Shown here: positions 44,764-54,361 of the stretch, in pieces | Layout of the letters: each line of letters begins with the position of its first letter | Position numbering within the stretch: the stretch's first letter is position 1 | Origin: Mucilaginibacter frigoritolerans | Lineage (GTDB): Bacteria > Bacteroidota > Bacteroidia > Sphingobacteriales > Sphingobacteriaceae | Assembly: GCF_007830615.1 (NCBI RefSeq) | Contig: NZ_VLLI01000008.1 | Span: 186,001-250,000 of the forward strand | DNA length: 64,000 nt | Direction of reading: 5' to 3' | Translations under genes and position numbers: made by a program | Notes under the pieces: model-generated | Seen by the model: the letters and a program-made list of their open reading frames with translations, nothing else | Told to the model about the DNA's origin: nothing | Databases searched by the model: none

Positions 44764-47145
44764 TTACTCCGTTTTTAAACTTTTTACAGGATTTGCCAAT
44801 GCAGCCTTGATACTCTGATAGCTAACGGTTAGTAAAGTAACGGTAATTGCTCCGGCAGCCGTCAAGGCAAATATCCACCAGGATAGTTCAGTATGGAAGT
44901 TATAGTTCTGCAGCCAGCCATGCATAAAGTAATAAGCCGTTGGTATCGCAATAAGCAACGATATGATGACCAGTTTTACGAAGTCTTTTGATAATAGAGT
45001 CCAAAGTCCAATTACGGATGCACCAAGTACTTTGCGGACGCCAATTTCTTTTATGCGTTGCTCGGCCATAAAGGACGCCATTCCGAACAGACCTATACAG
45101 CTGATAAATATGGCCAGGATAGCAAAGAAGTTTGCCAGTTTACCGATTCGCTCCTCATCGCTGAATTTATGAGCATATTGCTCGTCAATAAATTTGTAAT
45201 CAAATGGCTGTGCCGGGTTATATTTTTTGAATACCGATTCTATTTTACCTAAAGCCACGTGCGCGCTCATTGCCGGATTTATCCTGATATTAACAACAGG
45301 TTGAGTGGTTGGATCCATGATAAAAACCGTGCGCGAAACAGGCTCATAAGGTGATTGCATTACCATATCCTTAATTACGCCTACTATTTTGCGTGGCTTG
45401 CCATCTTCCATCAATGTTTCACCAACAGGGTGTTTTAAACCTGTGAATTTTACCGCAGCTTCGTTCATAATAACGGCAGATGAATCTTTAAAATCCTTCG
45501 AAAAATCACGTCCTTCTTTTATTTGCCAGCCAATTGTTTTCCCAAAATCATTGGATACCCAAACTACACCGAAGTCGCCTTGCAGGGAAGGATCTTTGCC
45601 TCTCCATTCAAAGCCATTATCAAACTCATTAACATAAGTAGCGGGGCTGGTCGACTCGGCTAATTGCGTAACAGCGCCTGAACTTTTTAATTCGTTGCTA
45701 ATGGCATCGAAGTTTTTGTGAACATCTTCGGTTACTATGTTGATGGCGATGAGCCCATCACGACTATAGCCAACCGGGCGGTTCTTGGCGAATTGAATTT
45801 GCCTGAAAACTACAATAGTGCCAATAATGAGAATCACAGAAACAGTAAACTGTAATACCACCAGTACCTTACGGGGAACAGAGGCCAGTTTACCTACGCG
45901 GAAAGTGCCTTTAAGTACTTTAACAGGATTGAACGATGATAAATAAAGGGCCGGATAGCTCCCGGCAATTATCCCCGTAAATAAGCTGAAGAAAATACCA
46001 ATCACCCAGAATACGGGATTAGCCCAAAGGATACCGATCTTTTTGTTGGCCACTTCATTAAATTCGGGAATTGCAATTTGTACCAGTAAGAGCGATAAAA
46101 AGAAAGCAAATAGTGCTACTAATAATGATTCGCTAAAGAATTGAGCTATCAACTGGCTGCGTACAGAGCCGATAGCTTTGCGGATGCCTACCTCTTTTGC
46201 CCGTTTTTCGCTTCGGGCTGTACTCAGATTCATAAAATTGATGCAGGCCAGCAGCAAAACAAAGAAACCGATGATGCCAAACAACCATACAAACTCAATA
46301 CGGCCGCCTGTGTTTATACCATTTTTAAACCCTGAGTACAAATGCCATCTGCTCATAGGATGAAGAAAAACCACCGGCTTAAATGCTGCATCCGCTGCCT
46401 TAACCCTGTGCAGTTTGGAATCTTTTATTTTTGCCGAAACCTGGTTCATGTTGGCATTATCAGCAATCTGAACATAGCACTGGAAAGAGTTATTACGCCA
46501 TGGATTGGTGGTTTTTTCCTGCCATAGGTTATTATCGATATACAAATTCCATGTAGCTATAAAAGTGAGGTTGTTGAAATCTGAATTATAGGGTAGATCC
46601 TCGTAAATGCCGGTTACGGTTACGTTAAATTTGTTATCGATCTTGATTTGTTTGTTTATAGGATCGGCATCACCAAATAACGCTTTTGCAGTTGATGCTG
46701 AAAGAATAATGGCGTGATTATCCTGCAATGCGGCATGTGTGCCCTTAAGCATTTTTAGCGAAAGCATATCAGTTACCTGTGGCTCAAAATAGTTGCCGCT
46801 TTTGGTGATTTTCTTTTCACCAAAGGTTAAGATATGCCCGTCGGTCCAGCTGCACATGGTTACGTATTTAAAGTTATTGCCATAAGCGCCTTTGAGTTCA
46901 TTACCAATTAAATAGGGCAGGGAGGTTTGAGTTTCCACATCTCCATTAAAAGTTTGATGTTGCATTACCTGAGCAATGTTGCTGTAATTATCAAAATTTT
47001 TATTGAACGATAATTCGTCATAAACCCAAAGGCCAATCAGTATGGCTACTGCCATGCCAACAGACAAGCCAATGATATTAATAAACGAATGCATCTTGTT
47101 TTTAACAAGATTGCGCCAGGCAATTTTAAAATAGTTCTTTATCAT
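44764..47145 (-). CDS. MacB/FtsX-type permease, copy 2 of 3
   Basis: A 793-residue membrane protein with the same layout as its neighbours: N-terminal helix (MHSFINIIGLSVGMAVAILIGLW), a periplasmic domain, FtsX helices with KRAKEVGIRKAIGSVRSQLI, and a second half from PRKVLVVLQFTVSVIL to NPVKSLKTE. Long stretches are identical to copy 3 (LACINFMNLSTARSEKRAKE), pointing to a tandem duplication. The proteins are thought to work as mechanotransmission or export permeases with a MacB-like ATPase, which is not encoded here. Confidence 0.87.
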   Translation of the reverse strand: MIKNYFKIAWRNLVKNKMHSFINIIGLSVGMAVAILIGLWVYDELSFNKNFDNYSNIAQVMQHQTFNGDVETQTSLPYLIGNELKGAYGNNFKYVTMCSWTDGHILTFGEKKITKSGNYFEPQVTDMLSLKMLKGTHAALQDNHAIILSASTAKALFGDADPINKQIKIDNKFNVTVTGIYEDLPYNSDFNNLTFIATWNLYIDNNLWQEKTTNPWRNNSFQCYVQIADNANMNQVSAKIKDSKLHRVKAADAAFKPVVFLHPMSRWHLYSGFKNGINTGGRIEFVWLFGIIGFFVLLLACINFMNLSTARSEKRAKEVGIRKAIGSVRSQLIAQFFSESLLVALFAFFLSLLLVQIAIPEFNEVANKKIGILWANPVFWVIGIFFSLFTGIIAGSYPALYLSSFNPVKVLKGTFRVGKLASVPRKVLVVLQFTVSVILIIGTIVVFRQIQFAKNRPVGYSRDGLIAINIVTEDVHKNFDAISNELKSSGAVTQLAESTSPATYVNEFDNGFEWRGKDPSLQGDFGVVWVSNDFGKTIGWQIKEGRDFSKDFKDSSAVIMNEAAVKFTGLKHPVGETLMEDGKPRKIVGVIKDMVMQSPYEPVSRTVFIMDPTTQPVVNIRINPAMSAHVALGKIESVFKKYNPAQPFDYKFIDEQYAHKFSDEERIGKLANFFAILAIFISCIGLFGMASFMAEQRIKEIGVRKVLGASVIGLWTLLSKDFVKLVIISLLIAIPTAYYFMHGWLQNYNFHTELSWWIFALTAAGAITVTLLTVSYQSIKAALANPVKSLKTE

Positions 47146-47150
47146 GATTT

Positions 47151-47215
47151 GTTCATTACTTCATTAGTCATTGGTGTCATTTATCATTTGATCTTTCCAA
47201 TTTGGTCATTTCACT
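47151..47215. repeat. Iterated TCATT-like spacer between permease genes
   Basis: The spacer reads as repeated TTCATTAGTCATTGGTGTCAT and TTATCATTTGATCTTTCC, then TTTGGTCATTTCAC. It resembles the spacer at 44711-44750 and contains no gene. Confidence 0.5.
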
Positions 47216-49654
47216 TTATTCTGCTTTTAGGCTTTTAACAGGGTTCATCAATGCGGCTTTAACAGATTGAAAGCTTACCGTTAACAACGCTATGGTTAAG
47301 GCAACACATCCGGCCAGAACAAATACCCACCATTGAATACTACTGTGGTAAACAAAGCCCTGTAGCCATTTATTCATGGCCCACCAGGCTATGGGTGAGG
47401 CAATAAGGATGGCCAGTATCACCAATTTTACAAAATCGATTGATAAAAGTGTGGTAATACCGCTAACAGTTGCACCAAGCACTTTACGGATACCGATCTC
47501 CTTGCTTCGTTGCTCTGCCATAAACGCGGATAGGGCAAATAAACCCAAACAAGCAATAATAATAGCCAGCACTGCGCAGGTAGTGAAAATGTGCCCCATT
47601 CTTTGTACATCGGCATACATGTTGGCATAGCTTTCATCCATAAATGTATAGCGGATAGGTTGGTTGGGCGAAAAACTTTTCCATGTTGCAGTGATGGCCT
47701 GTAATGTGGCTTTCATGTTGGAGGTGTTTACTTTTACCGTTACGATGGATGGGCTAAGGCCAAGATGAAGTACAAGCGGGCCAATCTGATCGTGCATGGT
47801 TTCAAAATGGAAATCCTGAACAACACCAACAACCATAAAAGTGGCGCCATTGGTGATTTTTTTGCCAACCGGATTCTTAAGGTTTAATTTTTTCGCCATC
47901 GTTTGGTTAATAATGATCGATCCGGCATATGGTGTATCGGCCGACATGGCGTAAGAAAGATTCCTGCCTTCAACAAGCTTAATGCCCATGGTTTTCAAAT
48001 AGGTATCGTCAACTATCCAAAACTGGCCACCAACACCCGACTCAGTTTTTGTTTTGCCATCGTTAAAAAAGGTATTGCCATTACGTTTGGTGCCTGATAT
48101 AGGCAGATAATCACTTATAGATACACTTTTTACTGAACCCAGTTTTAACAGTTCATTCTTAAAGCTTTTTACATTGGCATCGCCAAGTGTATTGGCCCCT
48201 TGTATCACTAACACCTGGTCTTTATCAAACCCAACCTTTTTATTTAGGATATATTGCATTTGGTTGTAGATAACAAAGGTGCTGATGATAAGTATGATAG
48301 ATGTAGCGAATTGAAACACTACCAGCGTATTCCTTAATGCCGAACTTTTGCTGCCATTACTTATTGATCCTTTTAAAACCTGTGCCGGTTTAAATCCCGA
48401 TAGGTAAAATGCTGGGTATAAACCTGCAAGAATACCAATAATAAACGCAGATACAAGCATTGAGGGAATGAGCCACCATGCACTCCATGGAATGGTTAAA
48501 GATTTGGAAGCGAGAATATTAAAATAAGGCAAAAGTATCCAGGCCAAAAGCATTCCCAGTATAAAAGAAAAGAAACTGTATAATAATGACTCAGCCAGAA
48601 ATTGGTTAATAAGACTGCTGCGATAAGAGCCTATGACTTTGCGTAAACCTACTTCTTTTGCCCTGTTAGCAGATTTTGCGGTTGATAGATTGATGAAATT
48701 AATGCAGGCCAGCAACAAGATAAACCCTGCTACGGCTCCAAATAACCAAATGAAACGAATATCACCATGCGATAATCCGTCCTCAATATCGTACGAATAG
48801 AGGTTAATGTCGGTTACGGGCTGAGCATGTAGAGAAAAGTTTTTTGCTGCTGTAGTGGCGCCTTTAACGCCTTGTTTTATCATAAGTGGCAGCAGATAAT
48901 TATTAATAATATCGTCCGATAGCTTTTTCTCAAACCGGGCCACATTGGTTCCTTTGTGTAGTAAAACATAATCGGGATAGTTGTAATTACCCCAGTTGTT
49001 TTGCTCACCGGTACCAAACTCCATACCTGATAGTGTTAACAGGAAATCATATTGCAAGTGCGATGTTTCTGGAAAATTCTCCATTACACCGCCAATACGG
49101 TAAGGTTTTGTTTTATCGTTATTTAAATACATCACCTTACCCACCGGGTTTTGCCCAGGGAAATATTTGTCAGCTTTCTTTTTTGATATCACCATGGTAA
49201 GCGGTTCACTCAGGGCATGCGAACGATTCCCGTAAACCATGGGCAACTTTAAAATGTCGAGCATGTTTTGGTCGGCATAGGTAATGCCGTCTTCGTAAGT
49301 ATTCTCGGCTTTGTCGGCACGTCTTATCTCGGCACTACCTGCACCCATTAGGCTGTTAGGCATTAAATGGCCTGATAACTCAACTTCTGGTAAATCAGCC
49401 TTTATCGTTTTGGCCAGTGGGGCGGGCCAGTCGGTTCCTTTTTCAATGGTGCCATTGTTTTTATATTCGCCAACAATACGGTAAATTCTACCAGTATCCG
49501 GGTATGATTTATCATAACTCAGCTCATTACGGATGTATAAAGCAATAAGCAAACAGGCCGCAATGCTAAATGCAAAGCCGCCAATTTTAATAGCCGCATA
49601 CATTTTTTGTTTTTGCAGCTGCCTCAAAGCAATTTTGAAATAGTTCTTTATCAT
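47216..49654 (-). CDS. MacB/FtsX-type permease, copy 1 of 3
   Basis: An 812-residue protein of the same group but clearly more diverged than the other two. It opens MIKNYFKIALRQLQKQKMYA, has the FtsX coupling segment NRAKEVGLRKVIGSYRSSLI and its repeat SKEIGIRKVLGATVSGITTLL, and ends NPVKSLKAE. It is first in the apparent transcript. Members are often encoded in tandem sets in Bacteroidota. The substrate cannot be inferred. Confidence 0.87.
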   Translation of the reverse strand: MIKNYFKIALRQLQKQKMYAAIKIGGFAFSIAACLLIALYIRNELSYDKSYPDTGRIYRIVGEYKNNGTIEKGTDWPAPLAKTIKADLPEVELSGHLMPNSLMGAGSAEIRRADKAENTYEDGITYADQNMLDILKLPMVYGNRSHALSEPLTMVISKKKADKYFPGQNPVGKVMYLNNDKTKPYRIGGVMENFPETSHLQYDFLLTLSGMEFGTGEQNNWGNYNYPDYVLLHKGTNVARFEKKLSDDIINNYLLPLMIKQGVKGATTAAKNFSLHAQPVTDINLYSYDIEDGLSHGDIRFIWLFGAVAGFILLLACINFINLSTAKSANRAKEVGLRKVIGSYRSSLINQFLAESLLYSFFSFILGMLLAWILLPYFNILASKSLTIPWSAWWLIPSMLVSAFIIGILAGLYPAFYLSGFKPAQVLKGSISNGSKSSALRNTLVVFQFATSIILIISTFVIYNQMQYILNKKVGFDKDQVLVIQGANTLGDANVKSFKNELLKLGSVKSVSISDYLPISGTKRNGNTFFNDGKTKTESGVGGQFWIVDDTYLKTMGIKLVEGRNLSYAMSADTPYAGSIIINQTMAKKLNLKNPVGKKITNGATFMVVGVVQDFHFETMHDQIGPLVLHLGLSPSIVTVKVNTSNMKATLQAITATWKSFSPNQPIRYTFMDESYANMYADVQRMGHIFTTCAVLAIIIACLGLFALSAFMAEQRSKEIGIRKVLGATVSGITTLLSIDFVKLVILAILIASPIAWWAMNKWLQGFVYHSSIQWWVFVLAGCVALTIALLTVSFQSVKAALMNPVKSLKAE

Positions 49655-49863
49655 GGCTAGTATGTTAGTTCAATGGTTCATTTGTTTACTGATATATGGC
49701 CTGATCATCGGGGTATAGAATCAACTGGATATTTTTTTAGCGAACATCCGGCTATTATAGGTCAATTTAAATATTATGAATGTGAATAATATTCGTGCCT
49801 TTATTTTAACTTTTTGATTTATAAGTAATTATGTTTGTTTTCGGGGTGCTTGAATGTGCATAT

Positions 49864-49889
49864 CCGAACAGCAGGTGTTCGGTTTTGTT
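49864..49889 (+). terminator. Terminator-like hairpin upstream of the GH30 gene
   Basis: CCGAACA (49864-49870) pairs with TGTTCGG (49876-49882) around a 5-base loop, followed by TTTTGTT. No plus-strand gene ends just before it, so it may be an attenuator of a long leader instead of a terminator. Confidence 0.4.
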
Positions 49890-49955
49890 ACAATGTTGTA
49901 ATTGGTTGATAGGGCATCATTTTAAAATTAGTAATGCTTATTTTCAAAACTTTAA

Positions 49956-49963
49956 TAGATTTG
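49956..49963 (+). promoter_or_regulatory. Candidate -7 box for the GH30 gene
   Basis: TAGATTTG fits TAnnTTTG and lies 45 bases before the ATG. No clear TTG lies at the -33 distance, so the element is only half supported. Confidence 0.35.
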
Positions 49964-50008
49964 ACACAGTAAACCACCATACCTGGATTAATTCCATATT
50001 TAATCATC

Positions 50009-51472
50009 ATGAAAAAAAAATTATTTAGTGCTCCAATTATTTTTGCGGCCTTAATTTTTGCAGCAAAAAGCGCTGATGCACAGCAGGCTGTACCTTATAC
50101 TGTTAAAGATAAAACAGTAAAAGTATACCTTACTGCTAAAAATACCGACCAAAGGATCACCCAAACCGAAACCCTTCATTTTGTTGATAAACCTCAACCT
50201 GGAGAAACAGAAGTATCTGTATTTGTTGATCCATCCAAAAAGTTTCAAACTATGCTGGGAATCGGTGCTGCTTTAACTGATGCTGCTGCCGAAACATTTT
50301 ACAAGTTGCCAAAAGATAAACAAAAGGAATTTATGACCGCCTATTTCGACAAGGAAAAAGGCATTGGTTATACTTTGGCGCGTACCCATATTCAAAGCTG
50401 CGATTTTTCGAGCGAGAGCTACAGCTATGTAAAAGATGGTGACGTTGCTTTAAAAACATTTGATGTAAGCCATGATGAAAAATATCGTATCCCTTTTATA
50501 AAAGAAGCAATAGCTGCTGCGGGTGGTAAATTAAATATGTTTGTAACCCCATGGAGCCCACCGGGCTGGATGAAAAGCAATAATGATGTTTTGCATGGCG
50601 GTAAACTGCTGGCTAAATACGATCAGAGCTGGGCAAACTTCTACGTGAAGTTTATTAAAACCTATGAAAAATTAGGTATGCCTATATGGGGATTATCAGT
50701 GCAGAACGAACCAATGGCTACGCAATCTTGGGAATCATGTCTGTATACTGCCGAGGATGAGCGCGATTTTATTAAGAACTTTTTAGGCCCAACATTGGTA
50801 AAATCGGGCTTAGGTAATAAGAAACTATTTGTTTGGGATCATAACCGAGATTTAATTTATCAGCGTGCAAGTACTATTCTTGAGGATCCACAGGCGGCCA
50901 AATACATATGGGGCGTTGGTTTCCACTGGTATGAAACATGGACAGGTGCCGGTATGAACTTTGAAAGTACCAGGCGTGTTGCAGAAGCATTCCCTGATAA
51001 ACACCTATTGTTTACTGAAGGCTGTGTTGAAAAATTTGATTTTAACCGCCTGAACGATTGGGCACTTGGTGAGCGCTATGGCACATCAATGATTAATGAT
51101 TTTAATGCCGGTACCGTAGGCTGGACCGACTGGAATATTTTGCTGGACGAAAATGGTGGACCTAACCACGTGGGGAACTATTGCTTTGCCCCGGTACATG
51201 CCGATACCCGCAACGGTAGTTTGATTTATACCAACTCTTACTATTATATGGGCCATTTTTCTAAATTCATCCATCCGGGAGCAAAACGCATTATCAGTAA
51301 TGCAAGCAGAGATAAGCTGTTAACTACTGCCTATATCAATCCTGATGGTAAGCTGGCTGTAGTGATAATGAATAAAACTGATGATAATATTGACTACTAT
51401 CTTTGGATAAAAGGTAAGGCTGCAAAAACAACCAGCCCTGCACATTCTATTGCTACATTGGTAGTTGAGTAA
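50009..51472 (+). CDS. Secreted GH30 glycosidase (glucosylceramidase-like)
   Basis: A 487-residue glycoside hydrolase family 30 enzyme with a signal peptide ending at SADAQQ. The TIM barrel shows GIGAALTDAAAETFY, TPWSPPGWMKSN, the acid/base Glu234 in LSVQNEPMATQ and the nucleophile Glu337 in LLFTEGCVE; a beta-sandwich part follows (GSLIYTNSYYYMGHFSKFI to the end). Bacterial relatives cleave beta-glucosyl or beta-1,6-glucan bonds; the exact substrate is not evident. The gene stands alone, with no SusC/SusD pair beside it, and ends at a strong terminator. Confidence 0.92.
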   Translation: MKKKLFSAPIIFAALIFAAKSADAQQAVPYTVKDKTVKVYLTAKNTDQRITQTETLHFVDKPQPGETEVSVFVDPSKKFQTMLGIGAALTDAAAETFYKLPKDKQKEFMTAYFDKEKGIGYTLARTHIQSCDFSSESYSYVKDGDVALKTFDVSHDEKYRIPFIKEAIAAAGGKLNMFVTPWSPPGWMKSNNDVLHGGKLLAKYDQSWANFYVKFIKTYEKLGMPIWGLSVQNEPMATQSWESCLYTAEDERDFIKNFLGPTLVKSGLGNKKLFVWDHNRDLIYQRASTILEDPQAAKYIWGVGFHWYETWTGAGMNFESTRRVAEAFPDKHLLFTEGCVEKFDFNRLNDWALGERYGTSMINDFNAGTVGWTDWNILLDENGGPNHVGNYCFAPVHADTRNGSLIYTNSYYYMGHFSKFIHPGAKRIISNASRDKLLTTAYINPDGKLAVVIMNKTDDNIDYYLWIKGKAAKTTSPAHSIATLVVE

Positions 51473-51491
51473 CTCGAAAATAAAAAAGAAA

Positions 51492-51530
51492 CAAAAAATG
51501 CCGTGGCTTATAAAGCCACGGCATTTTTTG
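51492..51530. terminator. Strong bidirectional terminator
   Basis: A perfect 18-bp stem (51492-51509 with 51513-51530) with a 3-base loop, GC-rich core GCCGTGGCTT, with an A run on one side and a T run on the other. It lies between the convergent GH30 and metallophosphoesterase genes and can serve both. Confidence 0.9.
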
Positions 51531-51560
51531 TTATGGGGAATTATATTATTTGTAAACTAA

Positions 51561-52751
51561 TTAATTTACCACCAAAGAAATGGTCTTGCTGGCGCCAAAT
51601 ACCATTTTTGCTGACGGATCAGTTGGTTTGGTATTCCAAAGGCATTCTCTAACAGTCATGTTCATGGTTTGAGTGTCAATTGATATCAGGTGAAATGATA
51701 GTTTGGTTTCATCCTTTGCTGAAAATTTACCCTTCATAGGCGAATCAACTCTGAAAATAGGTAGCGCTACATCATTATCTGGCCCTGTATAAGTATAAAA
51801 CTCGTTCCAATTAGAGTTACCGTGTAAATAGGCTTTAATATTTGGATGCGCTTTCAGAAACTTCACAAATCCTCGTTGTTCAATGGCTGTGGAGCCATCA
51901 TCCTCCGACGCTGATTTTCCTTCTTTGTAATATTCGGCTGTAAGGTTTTCAAACTTGTTTTCAATCGTCATGTTATGCGGAGGGATAGGGTTGGTGAAAT
52001 GTTTGGCCTCGCAAGTTGGCTGATCATGACAAACAATAATCACAGGAGTAGTTTTAGCCACGGCGGCTAAATCCTTTTCCATCCAGATTCTTTCGGCAGA
52101 ATCGGCCCAAAGGGTAATAAACATAAAGTGGATACCTTTTATATCTCTGGAGTAATTGATCTTATCGGTAGCATAATTGTAAACATCGTTGGTTATTGGT
52201 TTTGTTGGTTTCAGCATCAGGTTATAAATTTTAACCATTGATGTTGGGTCGGTAAGCGGTTTCATCGGCTTGGAATAACCAATGGCGTTGGAGATATCAT
52301 GATTGCCCGGAACTATAAGAAATTTAATAGGCGCACCGTTATTACTCTTTAGTTTTAGGCCGCCCATATAAGTTGTTTCAAACTGCGCCCATGATGCAGC
52401 GGCGCTTTGTATTGGTATTTCCATCCGGTTGGCTATATCGCCCCCTTCTATTAAATAGTCGATGCCATTAATGGTTTGGCCGGCTTCAACACCCCCATCA
52501 GAGGGAAGTGATTGTCCGGGCAGGGCATTCATCTGGCGAACCATGGCAGCATTTACAATAGGCGATTTTACATTCGAGTCGCCGCGGAATGCTTTGCGGG
52601 TTATGCCAAAGTGAGCATCAGAAGTAAACAGTATCTCAACATCTGCTGATGGCTTAGCCTGGCAAAAAGACTTAACAGGAATTAAGATAAAAATAGAACA
52701 GCTAATTAAAAGAAGTGATTTTAAATAGCTGGATGGTTTTGAAGGAGACAT
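51561..52751 (-). CDS. Secreted metallophosphoesterase
   Basis: A 396-residue calcineurin-like phosphoesterase with a signal peptide (SLLLISCSIFILIPVKSFCQA). The metal-binding blocks are seen as FTSDAHFGI (DxH), LIEGGDIANRM (GD), VPGNHDISN (GNHD), and VCHDQPTC (H). The last block reads AYLHGNSN where GHxH is usual, so one metal ligand differs. Substrates of this family range from phosphodiesters to phosphorylated sugars; none can be chosen. It converges with the GH30 gene. Confidence 0.85.
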   Translation of the reverse strand: MSPSKPSSYLKSLLLISCSIFILIPVKSFCQAKPSADVEILFTSDAHFGITRKAFRGDSNVKSPIVNAAMVRQMNALPGQSLPSDGGVEAGQTINGIDYLIEGGDIANRMEIPIQSAAASWAQFETTYMGGLKLKSNNGAPIKFLIVPGNHDISNAIGYSKPMKPLTDPTSMVKIYNLMLKPTKPITNDVYNYATDKINYSRDIKGIHFMFITLWADSAERIWMEKDLAAVAKTTPVIIVCHDQPTCEAKHFTNPIPPHNMTIENKFENLTAEYYKEGKSASEDDGSTAIEQRGFVKFLKAHPNIKAYLHGNSNWNEFYTYTGPDNDVALPIFRVDSPMKGKFSAKDETKLSFHLISIDTQTMNMTVRECLWNTKPTDPSAKMVFGASKTISLVVN

Positions 52752-52926
52752 AGGGGCGTTTTAATTTATTGAGCGCAAATGTACAGCACCCAATACAAGG
52801 TTATGTTAAGTTGGGGTTAACAAAAGGTTAGGTAAGTGTATCGATTTTGTGGCAATTGCTTTTAAATCTATCTTTTACATAACTGCGGAATTAATTAACT
52901 TTGATTATACCAAACCTGTAAGAATT

Positions 52927-53472
52927 ATGGCTAAGTTTTTTGAAAATATTGAAGACAGGCATGCCGAATTCATTGAAAAACAACATATGTTTTTCGTAGC
53001 AAGTGCTCCTTTAAGAGCTGATGGGCATGTAAATCTTTCGCCAAAGGGATCAGATAGTTTCAGGATACTTTCGCCCAATAAAGTAGCCTACATGGATATT
53101 ATAGGCAGCGGGAACGAGACGTCAGCTCACCTCCTTGAAAATGGACGCATTACTTTTATGTTTTGTGCATTTGATGGTCCACCGAATATTTTGCGTTTAT
53201 ACGGACACGGTTACACCATTTTACCCGGTGATGCGGAATGGGACGAGCTTTCCATTCATTTTAAACTGGTACTGGCTACCCGTCAAATTATAGTGGTTGA
53301 TGTGGATATGGTACAAACTTCCTGTGGTTTCAGTGTACCGTATTACAGCTATGAGGGAGAAAGGGATCATGCCGAAAAATGGGCGCTGAATAAAGGTGAA
53401 GATGGGTTGGAGAGTTACAAAGCTGAAAAGAACAGGGTTAGTTTAGATGGCTTGCCTACTGCGATGTTTTAG
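52927..53472 (+). CDS. Pyridoxamine 5'-phosphate oxidase-like flavoprotein
   Basis: A 181-residue protein of the split-barrel FMN-binding superfamily. The segments FVASAPLRADGHVNLSPKGSDSFRIL, DIIGSGNETSAHLLENGRITFMF and RLYGHGYTI fit members annotated as pyridoxamine 5'-phosphate oxidase family proteins. These are often F420- or FMN-dependent oxidoreductases and not true PdxH. An in-frame frame extends back to 52849 but starts without an ATG; the ATG at 52927 gives the normal N-terminus (MAKFFENIEDRHAEFI). Confidence 0.85.
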   Translation: MAKFFENIEDRHAEFIEKQHMFFVASAPLRADGHVNLSPKGSDSFRILSPNKVAYMDIIGSGNETSAHLLENGRITFMFCAFDGPPNILRLYGHGYTILPGDAEWDELSIHFKLVLATRQIIVVDVDMVQTSCGFSVPYYSYEGERDHAEKWALNKGEDGLESYKAEKNRVSLDGLPTAMF

Positions 53473-53533
53473 TTGGTTCGTGTTTGTTGATCGCATAGCT
53501 GGTCCAAATAATCTAACGAGGATGTTTTTATCT

Positions 53534-54361
53534 TCAGTCAAATACTACAGTTTTGTTTTTATAAACAAATACCCTATCCTCAAAAACCAGTTTAAGGGCC
53601 GTTGCCAGTACGGCAGTTTCAATTTCTTTACCGGCTTTTACCATATCGCCAGCGGTGTAGGAGTGGTTTACTGATATAATTTGCTGGGCAATAATTGGGC
53701 CCTCATCCAACTCGTTTGATACAAAATGCGCTGTAGCGCCTATTAATTTTACCCCCCGTTCAAAGGCTTGTTTATAAGGACTGGCACCAATAAATGCCGG
53801 TAAAAATGAATGATGAATATTAACAATACGCATGGGGAATTTAGCCACTAATGCCGGTGATAAAATGCGCATAAATTTAGCCAGAACGATATAATCTGGC
53901 TCAAATTGATCAATTATAGCGGCTATTTTACCTTCAAATTCATCCTTGCTGATCTGCTCATGTGATGCCAGGAAGAATGGCATATCAAAACGTTTACAAA
54001 TATCCTCCAGTACAGCATGATTGCCAATTACAGCCTGTACTGTGGCACCGAGTGTTCCGTAATAGTTGCGGATAAGAATGTCAGCCAGGCAATGGTATTC
54101 TTTGGTGACCATTACTACCACTTTTTTGTTGGGTAGCGGGTTAATATTAATGATAGAATCGGGCGGTAAAATTGCACGGAGTTTTTGTTCCAGGGTGTCA
54201 CGCTCATTGCTATGGGTAACTTCCAGGCGCATAAAAAAAAGATTCTGGGCCTGGTCCACATGCTCACGCATGGATACGATGTTTAATTGTGCTTTGGCCA
54301 GTACATCGGTTATAGATGCAACCAAACCAACCTGATCAACACACTGAATTACAATAATCAT
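53534..54361 (-). CDS. purU: Formyltetrahydrofolate deformylase
   Basis: A 275-residue enzyme that hydrolyses 10-formyltetrahydrofolate to formate and tetrahydrofolate, balancing one-carbon pools. An N-terminal ACT domain (about 1-80, QCVDQVGLVASITDVLAKAQLN) is followed by the formyl-hydrolase domain with the catalytic region NIHHSFLPAFIGASPYKQAFERGVK and the aspartate in LDEGPIIAQ. The length is typical. It converges with the flavoprotein gene, 61 bases apart. Confidence 0.94.
   Translation of the reverse strand: MIIVIQCVDQVGLVASITDVLAKAQLNIVSMREHVDQAQNLFFMRLEVTHSNERDTLEQKLRAILPPDSIININPLPNKKVVVMVTKEYHCLADILIRNYYGTLGATVQAVIGNHAVLEDICKRFDMPFFLASHEQISKDEFEGKIAAIIDQFEPDYIVLAKFMRILSPALVAKFPMRIVNIHHSFLPAFIGASPYKQAFERGVKLIGATAHFVSNELDEGPIIAQQIISVNHSYTAGDMVKAGKEIETAVLATALKLVFEDRVFVYKNKTVVFD

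Larger units (their letters stand above)
49655..50008. other. 354-base intergenic region before the GH30 gene
   Basis: This divergent spacer holds an AT-rich inverted repeat (AATATTAT with ATAATATT, 49770-49793), a terminator-like hairpin (49864-49882) and a candidate promoter element near 49956. A 65-codon open frame from 49831 has no coding character and overlaps the start of the GH30 gene. I see no convincing gene or RNA in it. Confidence 0.6.

Noticed and set aside
49831..50028. 65-codon frame upstream of the GH30 gene
   Set aside because: It overlaps the GH30 start in another frame, has irregular composition, and covers the hairpin and promoter-like sites.
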